Assembly: GCF_001646665.1 (NCBI RefSeq)
Contig: NZ_LWBU01000110.1
Span: forward strand, 28,861 to 92,860
From: Streptomyces noursei
Lineage (GTDB): Bacteria; Actinomycetota; Actinomycetes; Streptomycetales; Streptomycetaceae
DNA length: 64,000 bases
Direction of reading: 5' to 3'
Position 1 is the stretch's first letter; every line of letters begins with the position of its first letter. This document shows, piece after piece, positions 51,312-60,556 of the stretch. The notes under the pieces were generated by a model. The model made no database searches. It was not told the DNA's origin and was given only the letters and a program-made list of their open reading frames with translations. Position numbers and translations under genes: made by a program.

Positions 51312-52778
51312 ATGAGTGACCGCACCATGCCTGCGGCCGACACCCTGAGCCCCGGATCCCCGGCGGCGACGGGCACCCCCCACATCGACGCCGGTGACGC
51401 CGGTTACAGCAAGGACCTCAAGTCCCGGCACGTCAACATGATCGCCATCGGCGGCGCGATCGGGACCGGCCTCTTCCTCGGTGCCGGCGGCCGGCTCGCG
51501 GGCGCGGGCCCCTCCCTCGCCATCGCGTACGCCGTCTGCGGCGTCTTCGCCTTCTTCGTCGTCCGGGCCCTCGGTGAGCTGGTGCTCTACCGTCCCTCCT
51601 CCGGTGCCTTCGTCTCCTACGCCCGTGAGTTCATGGGGGAGAAGGGCGCCTACACCGCCGGCTGGCTGTACTTCCTCAACTGGTCGACCACCGCCGTCGC
51701 CGACATCACCGCGGCCGCGGTCTTCGCGCACTACTGGTCGCTGTTCAGCGACGTCCCGCAGTGGGTGCTCGCCATGATCGCCCTCGCCGTCGTCCTCACC
51801 GCGAACCTGATCTCGGTGAAGTACTTCGGCGAGATGGAGTTCTGGTTCGCGATCATCAAGGTCGCCGCGCTGGTGCTCTTCATGTGCGTCGGCATCTTCC
51901 TGGTGGCGACCCAGCACGAGGTCGGCGGCCACACCCCGGGCCTCGCCACCATCACCGACAACGGCGGCATGTTCCCGATGGGCATGCTGCCGATGCTGCT
52001 GGTCGTCCAGGGTGTCGTCTTCGCGTACGCCTCCGTCGAGCTGGTCGGCGTCGCCGCCGGTGAGACCGAGAACCCCGAGAAGATCATGCCGAAGGCGATC
52101 AACTCGATCATGTGGCGCGTGGGCCTGTTCTACGTCGGCTCCGTCGTGCTGCTCTCGCTGCTCCTGCCGTACACCGCCTTCACCGGCGACCAGAGCCCCT
52201 TCGTCACCGTCTTCGACAAGCTCGGCATCCCCGGCACGGCCCACATCATGAACCTGGTCGTCCTCACCGCCGCCCTCTCCAGCCTGAACTCCGGCCTGTA
52301 CTCCACCGGCCGCATCCTGCGCTCGATGGCCATGTCGGGCTCCGCGCCCAAGTTCACCGCCCGTATGAACAAGGGCCAGGTGCCCTACGGCGGCATCCTG
52401 CTCACCGCCGCCTTCGGTGTCCTCGGTGTCGGCCTGAACTACCTCATGCCGGGCGAGGCCTTCGAGATCGTGCTGAACCTCGCCTCCATCGGCATCCTCG
52501 GCACCTGGGGCATGATCATGCTCTGCTCGCTGATGTTCTGGGCTCGCGCCAAGGAGGGCAAGGTCACCCGCCCGTCCTACCGGCTGCCCTGGGCCCCGTA
52601 CACGCAGATCGTGACGCTGATCTTCCTCGCCACCGTCCTGTTCCTGATGTGGTACGGCGGCGGCGTCGGCCAGAAGACCGTCAACTTCGTCCCGGTCATC
52701 GCGCTCCTCCTGGTCGGCGGCTGGTTCGTCGTCCGCGGGCGGGTCGCCGCGCTCGCCGCCGCGCGGTCGCAGGACTGA
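51312..52778 (+). CDS. APC-family amino-acid permease (asparagine/GABA permease type)
   Basis: Inner-membrane amino-acid:H+ symporter, 488 aa with 12 predicted segments. KDLKSRHVNMIAIGGAIGTGLFLGAG (about 35-60) is the family start. Later landmarks are GAFVSYAREFMGEKGAYTAGWLYFLNW, SVELVGVAAGETENPEKIMPKAIN and SGLYSTGRILRSMAMSGSAPKFTARMNKGQVPYGGIL. The best match by eye is L-asparagine permease AnsP. ATG 51312 is used. A strong terminator follows. GlnR-like repeats upstream suggest nitrogen regulation. Confidence 0.92.
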   Translation: MSDRTMPAADTLSPGSPAATGTPHIDAGDAGYSKDLKSRHVNMIAIGGAIGTGLFLGAGGRLAGAGPSLAIAYAVCGVFAFFVVRALGELVLYRPSSGAFVSYAREFMGEKGAYTAGWLYFLNWSTTAVADITAAAVFAHYWSLFSDVPQWVLAMIALAVVLTANLISVKYFGEMEFWFAIIKVAALVLFMCVGIFLVATQHEVGGHTPGLATITDNGGMFPMGMLPMLLVVQGVVFAYASVELVGVAAGETENPEKIMPKAINSIMWRVGLFYVGSVVLLSLLLPYTAFTGDQSPFVTVFDKLGIPGTAHIMNLVVLTAALSSLNSGLYSTGRILRSMAMSGSAPKFTARMNKGQVPYGGILLTAAFGVLGVGLNYLMPGEAFEIVLNLASIGILGTWGMIMLCSLMFWARAKEGKVTRPSYRLPWAPYTQIVTLIFLATVLFLMWYGGGVGQKTVNFVPVIALLLVGGWFVVRGRVAALAAARSQD

Positions 52779-52797
52779 CCCACCGGGCACGCCACGA

Positions 52798-52829
52798 CGC
52801 CCCCGCCGGACACCCGTCCGGCGGGGGCG
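52798..52829. terminator. Terminator after permease gene
   Basis: Perfect 13-bp stem CGCCCCCGCCGGA / TCCGGCGGGGGCG with a 6-nt loop, 20 nt past the permease stop. Confidence 0.9.
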
Positions 52830-52919
52830 CCCTCGTACGCGGCCGAATATGTACCCCGTCGGGCGGCGGTGACCGCGATAGTGGTGCCGGACATCCGCTC
52901 GACGAAGGGAAGCGCCACG

Positions 52920-54008
52920 ATGGCACAGCAGGTCAAAGGGGTCATTGCCCCGGGGAAGAACGAACCGGTGCGCGTGGAGACCATCCTGGTGCCCGACCCC
53001 GGCCCCGGTGAGGCCGTCGTGCGGATCCAGGCCTGCGGGGTGTGCCACACCGACCTGCACTACAAGCAGGGCGGCATCAACGACGACTTCCCCTTCCTCC
53101 TCGGGCACGAGGCCGCCGGCGTGGTCGAGACGGTCGGCGACGGCGTCACCGACGTGGCGCCCGGCGACTTCGTGATCCTCAACTGGCGGGCCGTCTGCGG
53201 GAAGTGCCGGGCCTGCCGGCGCGGCAGGCCCTGGTACTGCTTCGACACCCACAACGCCCGCCAGAGGATGACGCTCACCGACGGGACGGAACTCTCACCC
53301 GCGCTCGGCATCGGGGCGTTCGCCGAGAAGACGCTCGTCGCCGCCGGCCAGTGCACCAAGGTCGACCCCGCCGCCGCCCCCGCCGTCGCCGGCCTCCTCG
53401 GCTGCGGCGTGATGGCGGGCATCGGCGCGGCGATCAATACCGGCCAGGTCGGCCGGGGCGACTCCGTCGCCGTCATCGGCTGCGGCGGCGTCGGCGACGC
53501 GGCGATCGTCGGCTCCCGCCTGGCGGGCGCCGCACGCATCATCGCCGTCGACATCGACGACCGGAAGCTGGAGACCGCCCGCACCATGGGCGCCACCCAC
53601 ACCGTCAACTCCCGCACCACCGACCCGGTCGAGGCGATCCGCGAGCTGACCGGCGGATTCGGCGCCGACGTCGTCATCGAGGCCGTCGGCCGCCCCGAGA
53701 CCTACCAGCAGGCGTTCTACGCCCGCGACCTCGCCGGCACGGTCGTCCTCGTCGGCGTACCCACGCCGGACATGAAGCTGGAACTCCCGCTCCTCGACGT
53801 CTTCGGGCGCGGCGGGGCGCTCAAGTCCTCCTGGTACGGCGACTGCCTGCCCTCCCGCGACTTCCCGATGCTCATCGACCTGCACCAGCAGGGCCGAATC
53901 GACCTCGCCGCGTTCGTCACCGAGGAGATCGGCCTCGGCGACGTGGAGAAGGCGTTCGCGCGGATGCACGAGGGCGACGTGCTGCGCTCGGTGGTGATGT
54001 TCGGATGA
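52920..54008 (+). CDS. mscR: S-(hydroxymethyl)mycothiol dehydrogenase (formaldehyde detoxification)
   Basis: Zinc-dependent NAD dehydrogenase, 362 aa, that oxidises the mycothiol-formaldehyde adduct; also acts as nitrosomycothiol reductase. The catalytic zinc ligands are in GVCHTD and GHEAAG, the structural zinc lobe is [15 protein letters not shown] (about 92-106), and the Rossmann motif is [21 protein letters not shown]. Landmarks like [17 protein letters not shown] and [19 protein letters not shown] fit MscR. ATG 52920 has GAAGGGAAG upstream. The MBL hydrolase start overlaps its stop (ATGA), so the pair is coupled. Confidence 0.95.
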   Translation: MAQQVKGVIAPGKNEPVRVETILVPDPGPGEAVVRIQACGVCHTDLHYKQGGINDDFPFLLGHEAAGVVETVGDGVTDVAPGDFVILNWRAVCGKCRACRRGRPWYCFDTHNARQRMTLTDGTELSPALGIGAFAEKTLVAAGQCTKVDPAAAPAVAGLLGCGVMAGIGAAINTGQVGRGDSVAVIGCGGVGDAAIVGSRLAGAARIIAVDIDDRKLETARTMGATHTVNSRTTDPVEAIRELTGGFGADVVIEAVGRPETYQQAFYARDLAGTVVLVGVPTPDMKLELPLLDVFGRGGALKSSWYGDCLPSRDFPMLIDLHQQGRIDLAAFVTEEIGLGDVEKAFARMHEGDVLRSVVMFG

Positions 54009-54634
54009 CCGCGCGCATCGGGCACCTCGTCACCTCCGGCACCTTCTCCCTCGACGGCGGCACCTGGGACGTCGACAACAACGTCTGGATCGTGGGGGAC
54101 GGCGCCGAGGCCATCGTCATCGACGCCGCCCACGACGCCGACGCGATCCTCGCCGCCCTCGACGGCCGCACGCTGCGGGCCATCGTGTGCACCCACGCCC
54201 ACAACGACCACATCGACGCCGCCCCCGCGCTCGCCGCCGCCACCGGCGCCCGCATCCTGCTCCACCCCGACGACCTGCCGCTGTGGAAGCGGACCCACCC
54301 CGACAGCCACCCCGACGGCGAGCTCACCGACGGCCAGACCCTCACCATCGCGGGCACCGACCTCACCGTCCTGCACACCCCCGGCCACGCGCCTGGCGCG
54401 GTCTGCCTGTACGCACCCGACCTGGGCACCGTCTTCACCGGCGACACCCTCTTCGCGGGCGGGCCCGGCGCCACCGGCCGGTCCTTCTCCGACTTCCCGA
54501 CCATCATCGGCTCGATCCGCGACCGGCTGCTCACCCTCCCGCCCGGCACGGTCGTCCGCACCGGGCACGGCGACAGCACCACGATCGGCGCCGAGGCCCC
54601 GCACCTGGAGGAGTGGATCAACCGAGGCCACTGA
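54005..54634 (+). CDS. Metallo-beta-lactamase-fold hydrolase, partner of MscR
   Basis: Probable S-formylmycothiol hydrolase or related thioester hydrolase, 209 aa. The zinc motif is THAHNDH (HxHxDH, about 62-68). Later metal-binding residues lie in [12 protein letters not shown] and [12 protein letters not shown], and HGD (RTGHGDST) closes the site. ATG 54005 shares four bases with the MscR stop. The coupling suggests it completes the formaldehyde route to formate. Its 3' end overlaps the convergent pseudouridine synthase by 17 nt. Confidence 0.92.
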   Translation: MTARIGHLVTSGTFSLDGGTWDVDNNVWIVGDGAEAIVIDAAHDADAILAALDGRTLRAIVCTHAHNDHIDAAPALAAATGARILLHPDDLPLWKRTHPDSHPDGELTDGQTLTIAGTDLTVLHTPGHAPGAVCLYAPDLGTVFTGDTLFAGGPGATGRSFSDFPTIIGSIRDRLLTLPPGTVVRTGHGDSTTIGAEAPHLEEWINRGH

Positions 54635-55547
54635 GCCGCAACCGGCTCACGAACCGCATCGGGGCGCCCGTGACCGGGTCGGTGAACTCCAGCGTCCGTG
54701 CCAGCAGCTGCAGCGGACGCGTGTAGTCCTCCGGCCCGTCCTCCCGCACCACCGGATACAGCGGGTCGTGCAGGATCGGCACTCCCAGCCGGTTCATGTG
54801 GACCCGCAGCTGATGGGTCCGGCCGGTCGCCGGCACCAGCCGGTACCGGCCGAGCCCGCCCCGGTGCTCCAGCAGCTCGACACGGCTCTCGCTGTTCGGC
54901 TCGCCCGGCTCCTCCCGGGCCGCCGGCACCCCCCGCTCCTTCACGATCCGGCTGCGCACGGTCACGGGAAGCTCCAACGACGGCTCGTACGGGGCCACCG
55001 CCTCGTACTCCTTGCGCACCCGACGGTCCCGGAACAGCGTCTGGTACGCACCCCGTTCCCCGGGCCGTACGACGAAGAGGGCGAGCCCCGCCGTCAGCCG
55101 GTCCAGCCGGTGCGCCGGCTGCAGCCACGGAAGGTCCAGCTCGCGCCGCAACCGTGCCAGCGCCGTCTCCGTGACGTGCCGCCCGCGCGGGGTCGTCGCC
55201 AGGAAGTGCGGCTTGTCGGCGACGACGATCCGCTCGTCGCGGTACACGATCCCCACCTCGAACGGCACCCGCTCCTCGGCCGGGAAATCCCGGTGGAACC
55301 ACACGTACCGCCCCGGCTCGTACGGCTCGTCCGCCCCCACCGCCGCCCCGTCCGCCCCGACGAACCGGCCCGCCGCGAACATCGCGTCCACCCGCTCGGC
55401 GCCGATCGCCCCCGCGTACCGCCCGAGCAGGTGGTCGCGGACGGTCGGCCACGCCCCCTCGGGGTCGGCGGGCAGGCGCAGCCGCACCGGGTCGATACCG
55501 GCGCGCTGCGGCAGCGGGGCCGCCGGAGTCCTCGTCCTGCGTCTCAC
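54618..55547 (-). CDS. RluA-family RNA pseudouridine synthase
   Basis: Converts uridine to pseudouridine in rRNA or tRNA, 309 aa. The catalytic Asp lies in HRLDRLTAGLALFV (about 145-158). The VADKPHFLATTPRGRHVTETAL block and GRTHQLRVHMNRLGVPILHDPLYP near the C-terminus are family marks. No S4 domain precedes the catalytic domain, so it is the RluA/RluC-short or TruC-like form. ATG 55547 is used. Specific target not determinable from sequence. Confidence 0.93.
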   Translation of the reverse strand: MRRRTRTPAAPLPQRAGIDPVRLRLPADPEGAWPTVRDHLLGRYAGAIGAERVDAMFAAGRFVGADGAAVGADEPYEPGRYVWFHRDFPAEERVPFEVGIVYRDERIVVADKPHFLATTPRGRHVTETALARLRRELDLPWLQPAHRLDRLTAGLALFVVRPGERGAYQTLFRDRRVRKEYEAVAPYEPSLELPVTVRSRIVKERGVPAAREEPGEPNSESRVELLEHRGGLGRYRLVPATGRTHQLRVHMNRLGVPILHDPLYPVVREDGPEDYTRPLQLLARTLEFTDPVTGAPMRFVSRLRLSGLG

Positions 55548-55605
55548 CCGCCCACCGTAAGCGGTGCGACCACCCGGCCCCGCCCCGGGCGCCCGGCCCG
55601 GGGCC

Positions 55606-57045
55606 TCACCCGGTGCCCAGGGAGCCGAAGGCCGGCAGCACGGCGGCGATCCGGTCCCAGGCGGCGCGGTCGCGCGCCACCGCCGGCAGCGTCACGCCCG
55701 CGCCCCCGCCCCACCCGGTCGCCACGGCCACCGGATCCTCGCCGGTCGCCGCGCCCGCCGCCAGGGCCGCGGCGCCCAGGGCCACGAGCTCGGCGGTACG
55801 GGGCAGCACGACGGGCCGCCCGGACAGGCGGCGCACCGTCTCCACCCAGGTACGCCCCCGGGCCCCGCCGCCGATCAGCCGCAGCGGGACGTCCCCGTCC
55901 GGGTGCGGGAGTTCGTCGAGGACCCGCAGGACGCCGAACACGGCGCCCTCGTACGCGGCCCCGAGGACCTGCTGCCGGGACGTGGCGTGCCGCAGCCCGG
56001 TGAGCAGGCCGGACGCGCCCGGCAGGTCGGGCGTGCGCTCGCCGTCCAGGTACGGCAGCAGCACGGCCTCGCCGCCCGGGACGGCGTCCTCGCGGTCCAG
56101 GCCCAGCAGACCGGCGATCTTGTCGACGGCGAGCGTGCAGTTGAGCGTGCAGCCGAGCGGCAGGTACGTGCCGTCCGTGGCGGCGAAACCGGCGAGCGCG
56201 GCCGTCGCGGGCCGGGCGCGGGTGGCCGCGAAGACGGTGCCGGACGTGCCGAGGGAGACCACCGGGTGGTCGAGCAGGCCGTGCCCGCCCAGCCCGAGCC
56301 CCACGGCCCCGGCCATGTTGTCGCCGGTGCCAGCGGCGACCGCGATGCCCTGTGGCAGGCCCAGCTCCCGGGCCGCCGGCGCGGTCAGCGAGCCGACGCG
56401 GGTGGCGCCGGCCGGGGCGACCACCGGGAGGAGGCCCCGGTCCAGCCCGAGCAGGTCCAGCAGCTCGGGGTCGTAGGCGCGTGTCGCCGTGCCGTACCAG
56501 CAGGTGCCGGACGCGTCGCCGGGGTCGGTCGCTGCCGTCCCGGCGAGCCGCTCGGTGAGGAAGTCGTGGGGGAGGCGCACACCCGCGGCGGCCCCGGCGG
56601 TGCGCGGCTCGTTCTCCCGCAGCCACTGCCACTTGGTCGCCGTCATCGACGCCACCGGTACGGAACCGGTGCGGGCGAGCCAGTCCCCGGCCCCGAGCCG
56701 GTCGGTGAGGGCGGCGGCCTGCGGTGCCGAGCGGGTGTCGTTCCACAGCAGCGCGGGCCGCAGCGGGCGGCCGGCGGAGTCCAGGACCACCAGCCCGTGC
56801 TGCTGCCCGGCGACCGCGATGCCGGTCACCGCGCGGGCGTCGAAGCCCGTCAGCGCCTCGGCCACCGCCCCGGCGAGCGCCCGCCACCACTCCTCGGGGT
56901 CGCTCTCCCGCGCCCCGGCCTCGCCGCTCACCGTGTGGGCGGCCCGGCCGGTGGCCAGGACCTTCCCGGAGGCGGCGTCCACCAGGACCGCCTTGGTGGA
57001 CTGGGTGGAGCTGTCCACGCCGATCACGGCCGGGGACGACTGCAT
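55606..57045 (-). CDS. xylB: Xylulokinase
   Basis: Phosphorylates D-xylulose to xylulose 5-phosphate, 479 aa, of the FGGY family. N-terminal phosphate loop IGVDSSTQSTKAVLVD (about 8-23), GQQHGLVVLDSAG in the substrate pocket, and ALLWNDTRS. The C-terminal half has GTGDNMAGAVGLGL with catalytic Asp, SLGTSGTVFA and GGGARGRTWVE. ATG 57045 is used. Divergent from xylA across an 83-bp gap with an A/T-rich operator-like repeat. Confidence 0.95.
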   Translation of the reverse strand: MQSSPAVIGVDSSTQSTKAVLVDAASGKVLATGRAAHTVSGEAGARESDPEEWWRALAGAVAEALTGFDARAVTGIAVAGQQHGLVVLDSAGRPLRPALLWNDTRSAPQAAALTDRLGAGDWLARTGSVPVASMTATKWQWLRENEPRTAGAAAGVRLPHDFLTERLAGTAATDPGDASGTCWYGTATRAYDPELLDLLGLDRGLLPVVAPAGATRVGSLTAPAARELGLPQGIAVAAGTGDNMAGAVGLGLGGHGLLDHPVVSLGTSGTVFAATRARPATAALAGFAATDGTYLPLGCTLNCTLAVDKIAGLLGLDREDAVPGGEAVLLPYLDGERTPDLPGASGLLTGLRHATSRQQVLGAAYEGAVFGVLRVLDELPHPDGDVPLRLIGGGARGRTWVETVRRLSGRPVVLPRTAELVALGAAALAAGAATGEDPVAVATGWGGGAGVTLPAVARDRAAWDRIAAVLPAFGSLGTG

Positions 57046-57088
57046 CTCGATACCTCTCAGCTCTCTTGGCGACGGGCCGTCCGTAGCG

Positions 57089-57113
57089 TATTAGTAATGT
57101 CAGAAAACAAATA
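57089..57113. promoter_or_regulatory. xylA/xylB operator candidate
   Basis: TATTAGT-N11-ACAAATA, 7-bp arms with one mismatch, in an A/T-rich island between divergent xylB and xylA. ROK-type XylR sites have similar TTAGTTTGTT-like halves. The ROK regulator at 59003 is the likely ligand. Confidence 0.55.
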
Positions 57114-57128
57114 GACCTGGAGGCCCAC

Positions 57129-58298
57129 ATGCCGGAACGCTTCACCCCCGCCCCCGAGGACAGGTTCACCTTCGGGCTCTGGACCGTCGGCTGGCAGGGC
57201 GCCGACCCCTTCGGCACCGCCACCCGCCCCGCGCTCGACCCCGTCGAGACGGTGGAGCGCCTCGCCGGCCTCGGCGCCTACGGCGTGACGTTCCACGACG
57301 ACGACCTGATCCCCTTCGGCTCCTCCGACGCCGAACGCGAGGCCGTGGTCAAGCGCTTCCGCGACGCCCTGGACCGCACCGGCATGAAGGTGCCGATGGC
57401 CACGACCAACCTCTTCACCCACCCCGTCTTCAAGGACGGCGCCTTCACCGCCAACGACCGGGACGTCCGCCGCTACGCGCTCCGCAAGACGATCCGCAAC
57501 ATCGACCTGGCTGTCGAACTCGGCGCCGGCGTGTACGTCGCCTGGGGCGGCCGCGAAGGCGCCGAATCGGGCGCCGCCAAGGACGTGCGGGCGGCCCTCG
57601 ACCGCATGAAGGAAGCGTTCGACCTCCTCGGCCAGTACGTCACCGAACAGGGCTACGACCTGCGCTTCGCCATCGAGCCCAAGCCCAACGAGCCGCGCGG
57701 CGACATCCTGCTGCCCACCATCGGCCACGCCCTCGCCTTCATCGAGCGCCTCGAACGCCCCGACCTCGTCGGCGTCAACCCCGAGGTCGGCCACGAACAG
57801 ATGGCGGGCCTCAACTTCCCGCACGGCATCGCCCAGGCCCTGTGGGCGGGCAAACTCTTCCACATCGACCTCAACGGCCAGTCCGGCATCAAGTACGACC
57901 AGGACTTCCGCTTCGGCGCGGGCGACCTGCGCCAGGCGTTCTGGCTGGTCGGCCTGCTGGAGAGCGCCGACTACGACGGGCCGCGCCACTTCGACTTCAA
58001 GCCCGTCCGCACCGACGGCCAGGACGGCGTCTGGGAGTCCGCGAAGAACTGCATGCGCAACTACCTGGTCCTCAAGGAGCGGGCCGCGGCCTTCCGCGCC
58101 GACCCCGAGGTCCAGGAGGCCCTCGCGGCCTCCCGCCTCCCCGACCTCGCCCGCCCCACCGCCGAGGACGGCCTCGCCGGCCTGCTCGCCGACCCGTCCG
58201 CGTACGACACCTTCGACCCGGAGGCCGCGGGCGCGCGCTCCATGTCCTTCGAGCGCCTCGACCAGCTGGCCCTGGACCACCTCCTGGCCACCCGCTGA
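57129..58298 (+). CDS. xylA: Xylose isomerase
   Basis: Converts D-xylose to D-xylulose (and glucose to fructose), 389 aa, class I (Streptomyces type), homotetramer with two metals per site. Landmarks are [27 protein letters not shown] with the ring-opening His54, [23 protein letters not shown] (metal-binding Glu), [14 protein letters not shown] and [22 protein letters not shown] 57129 lies 9 nt after a CTGGAGG ribosome site. The isomerase and kinase together give the xylose pathway to the pentose phosphate route. No xylose transporter is in the window. Confidence 0.97.
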   Translation: MPERFTPAPEDRFTFGLWTVGWQGADPFGTATRPALDPVETVERLAGLGAYGVTFHDDDLIPFGSSDAEREAVVKRFRDALDRTGMKVPMATTNLFTHPVFKDGAFTANDRDVRRYALRKTIRNIDLAVELGAGVYVAWGGREGAESGAAKDVRAALDRMKEAFDLLGQYVTEQGYDLRFAIEPKPNEPRGDILLPTIGHALAFIERLERPDLVGVNPEVGHEQMAGLNFPHGIAQALWAGKLFHIDLNGQSGIKYDQDFRFGAGDLRQAFWLVGLLESADYDGPRHFDFKPVRTDGQDGVWESAKNCMRNYLVLKERAAAFRADPEVQEALAASRLPDLARPTAEDGLAGLLADPSAYDTFDPEAAGARSMSFERLDQLALDHLLATR

Positions 58299-58511
58299 CC
58301 GTCCCGCCGCGATCGCCCGGCCACTTGCTCGTCGGAGTCGGTGCTTGCCCCGCCCCCGGCAGGGCGCCCCGCCCGGGAGCTCGCACCCCCGCGGTTCCGC
58401 CCCGGCGCGGTGCCGGTGCGGCCCCTCGGCGCTCGCCCGCCCGGGGGCCGGGCGACCGGCTTCTGTGCGGTTCCGCCTGGTGCGGCACCTGTGCGGTGGG
58501 TGGTGGGGTGT

Positions 58512-58909
58512 GGCCCCTCCGGGCTCACCTCCTCGGGGCCGGCGGCCTTGGGTCACACGCAAGGGAGCCCACCCCTTGCCTCCCCCAAGCTCTCGCTGCG
58601 CTCGAGCAGGGGGTACCCCCATCCCTGCGGGGGCGACCCTGCACGGCCCCACCCCGGGCCGTCCCCCGTCTGCGGGCCGGTGAGTGGCTGCGCCCCTGGG
58701 GCCGTCGGCGATCTGCCAGCCGGTGAGTGGAGGGCTCGGCCTCGTACCGGCGTGTATGCCGTCTGCAGGTGGACTACGGCGGGTTGTTGCACGGCGTACG
58801 GCGAGGAGGGGCCGTGCAGGGTCGCCCCCGCAGCGGATTGGCGGCGAGTAACGGCGACAAAGCCGGCTGGGCGCCCCGCCAACCGCGAGGAGGTGAGCCC
58901 GGAGGGGCC
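58512..58909. repeat. Nested long inverted repeats in the xylA-ROK spacer
   Basis: Within the 704-bp non-coding gap 58299-59002, two pairs of perfect inverted repeats are nested: 24 bp at 58512-58535 versus 58886-58909 and 26 bp at 58625-58650 versus 58808-58833. A direct repeat GCCGGTGAGTGG occurs at 58676-58687 and 58719-58730. The part around 58580-58640 (CCCCCAAGCTCTCGCTGCGC, then GAGCAGGGGGTACCCCC) resembles an intergenic hairpin I recall as recurrent in Streptomyces genomes. No protein-coding frame is convincing, though several open frames exist through low stop density. It may be a non-autonomous mobile repeat. Confidence 0.8.
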
Positions 58910-59002
58910 CCGCCCCAGACCCACCGGCAGCAACCGACACCCGGCCTCGCCCGCCAGGGCGCACCGCACAGCACCGCGCCGCACCGTACGGCACCGTCCC
59001 GG

Positions 59003-60250
59003 TTAGTTCGGGGCCCGGACCGCGTACCCCGCCGGGTCGGCGACCACCTCGCGGACCACCGCCGCCGCCGCGCCCCGCGCCGCGTCGCCGGAGGACGACG
59101 ACGCCCGCAGCCGCCCGCTGCCCGCCGGCCACAGCCCGGAGACGACCCGGAGGGTCAGCTCCCGGTCCGCCGCCGGGCCCAGCCACGGCATCAGGGGCCG
59201 GTAGATGCCGCCCAGCACCACGGCCTCCGGGTCCAGCAGGTTCACCGCACCGGAGACCACGAGCCCCAGCATCCGCCCGGCCCGTTCGAGCGCGGCGACG
59301 GTCCGGGCGTCGCCGGCGCGGGCGCGCCGTTCCAGTTCGGCGACCCCGGGCATGCCGGCCGTCTCGTCGAGGCCGGCGCCCCGCAGCAGCGCGGCCTGGC
59401 CGGCGTACTGCTCCAGGCACCCGCGTGATCCGCAGCGGCACCGGGGGCCCTCCGCGTCGGCCATGGCGTGCCCGATCTCGCCGGCGAACCCGTGCGCCCC
59501 GCGCAGCAGCTCGCCGTCGACGACGACGGCGCCGCCCACGCCGATCTCACCGGTCAGGTAGAGGAAGCCGCGCACCGGCTCGGGCCCGGCGCCCACGCCG
59601 AACCACAGCTCCGCGAGCGCCGCCGCGTTGGCCTCGTTGTCCGAGCCGACGGGCAGCGCCGGCCGCCCGGGGCACTGGGCGTCCAGGGCGCGGGCGAACA
59701 GGGTTTCCGCGGCGACCTGGTTCCAGCCCAGGTTGGGTGCCTGGCGCACGGTGCCGCCGGAGACGAGCCCGGGCAGGGCGAGCCGCGCGCCGGCGGGGCG
59801 CAGGTCCTGTTCGGCCGCCGATCCGAGGGTCCGGGCCGCGATGCGCGCGGCTCGCTCCAGTACCTCGGCGGGTGCCACGCCGCGGTTGTCCACGTGTTCG
59901 GTGAGCCGCACCCGGTCGGTGCCGGCGAGGTCGACCACGCACACGGACACGTAGTCGATGTTGATCTCGACGCCGAGCCCGGCGGGTCCGCTGCGGGCCA
60001 CCCGGAGCGCGGTGCCCGGCCGGCCCGCCTGCCCGCTGAACGTCTTGCCCTGCTCGGTGAGGAACCCCCCGGCCAGCAGTTGTTCGACCAGGGACGAGAC
60101 CGCCGCCCGCGTCAGTCCCACTCGCGCCGCGACCGCCGCCCGGGTCGCCTCGCCCTCGTCGCGCACGGCCCGCAGGACGAGGCTGAGGTTGTGCCGCCGC
60201 ACGGTGTCCTTGTCGGCCTTGGGCTCCAGCGGATGGGCGGTGTTCTTCAT
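59003..60250 (-). CDS. xylR: ROK-family regulator (XylR-like repressor)
   Basis: Sugar-responsive repressor of 415 aa. The N-terminal winged HTH (about 20-75) has DKDTVRRHNLSLVLRAVRDEGEATRAAVAARVGLTRAAVSSLVEQL. The ROK sugar-kinase-like domain follows. The zinc signature is CRCGSRGCLEQYAG (about 270-283), with GEIGVGGAVVVDGELLRGAHGFAGEIGH just before it. ATG 60250 is used. It faces away from xylA over the repeat-rich spacer. Proximity to xylA and xylB makes xylose the likely effector; the operator candidate is 57089-57113. Confidence 0.88.
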   Translation of the reverse strand: MKNTAHPLEPKADKDTVRRHNLSLVLRAVRDEGEATRAAVAARVGLTRAAVSSLVEQLLAGGFLTEQGKTFSGQAGRPGTALRVARSGPAGLGVEINIDYVSVCVVDLAGTDRVRLTEHVDNRGVAPAEVLERAARIAARTLGSAAEQDLRPAGARLALPGLVSGGTVRQAPNLGWNQVAAETLFARALDAQCPGRPALPVGSDNEANAAALAELWFGVGAGPEPVRGFLYLTGEIGVGGAVVVDGELLRGAHGFAGEIGHAMADAEGPRCRCGSRGCLEQYAGQAALLRGAGLDETAGMPGVAELERRARAGDARTVAALERAGRMLGLVVSGAVNLLDPEAVVLGGIYRPLMPWLGPAADRELTLRVVSGLWPAGSGRLRASSSSGDAARGAAAAVVREVVADPAGYAVRAPN

Positions 60251-60326
60251 GGTGCGGCCGAGCCTATGCGACGCCCGCACGGACGGAAGCGCGGGCCCGG
60301 TCTGTCGACCGGACCCGCGCTTCTCT

Positions 60327-60414
60327 TGGTGTCCGAGGGGGGACTTGAACCCCCACGCCCGATAAAGGGCACTAGCACCTCAAGCTAGCGCGTCTGCCAT
60401 TCCGCCACCCGGAC
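60327..60414 (-). tRNA. tRNA-Leu (anticodon GAG)
   Basis: On the minus strand the 5' acceptor GTCCGGG (60414-60408) pairs with CTCGGAC near 60331-60337, and the gene ends in encoded CCA (60329-60327). The anticodon stem is CTAGC/GCTAG with loop TTGAGGT, anticodon GAG (60381-60379). The long variable arm (GCCC...GGGC) is that of a type II leucine tRNA. T-arm GGGGGTTCAAGTCCCCC is intact. It reads CUC and CUU codons. Confidence 0.97.
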
Positions 60415-60556
60415 AAGGTGTCTGTCTCGCGGCCTGCGGCCGTTCCGACGTGGAAAACCATAGCAAACATTGGGAGGGCCCGATCACGCCCCCGCCTCCG
60501 CCGGGGGAGGGGGCAGGATGGGAGGACCCAGCAGCAGCTACGCGGGAGGAACCAGC

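Noticed and set aside
58341..59006. Protein-coding genes in the xylA-xylR spacer
   Set aside because: Open frames exist on both strands but lack ribosome sites and domain motifs and run through the inverted repeats.
59425..60388. Plus-strand frames across the ROK regulator and tRNA
   Set aside because: Antisense to a complete ROK protein and to a well-formed tRNA.
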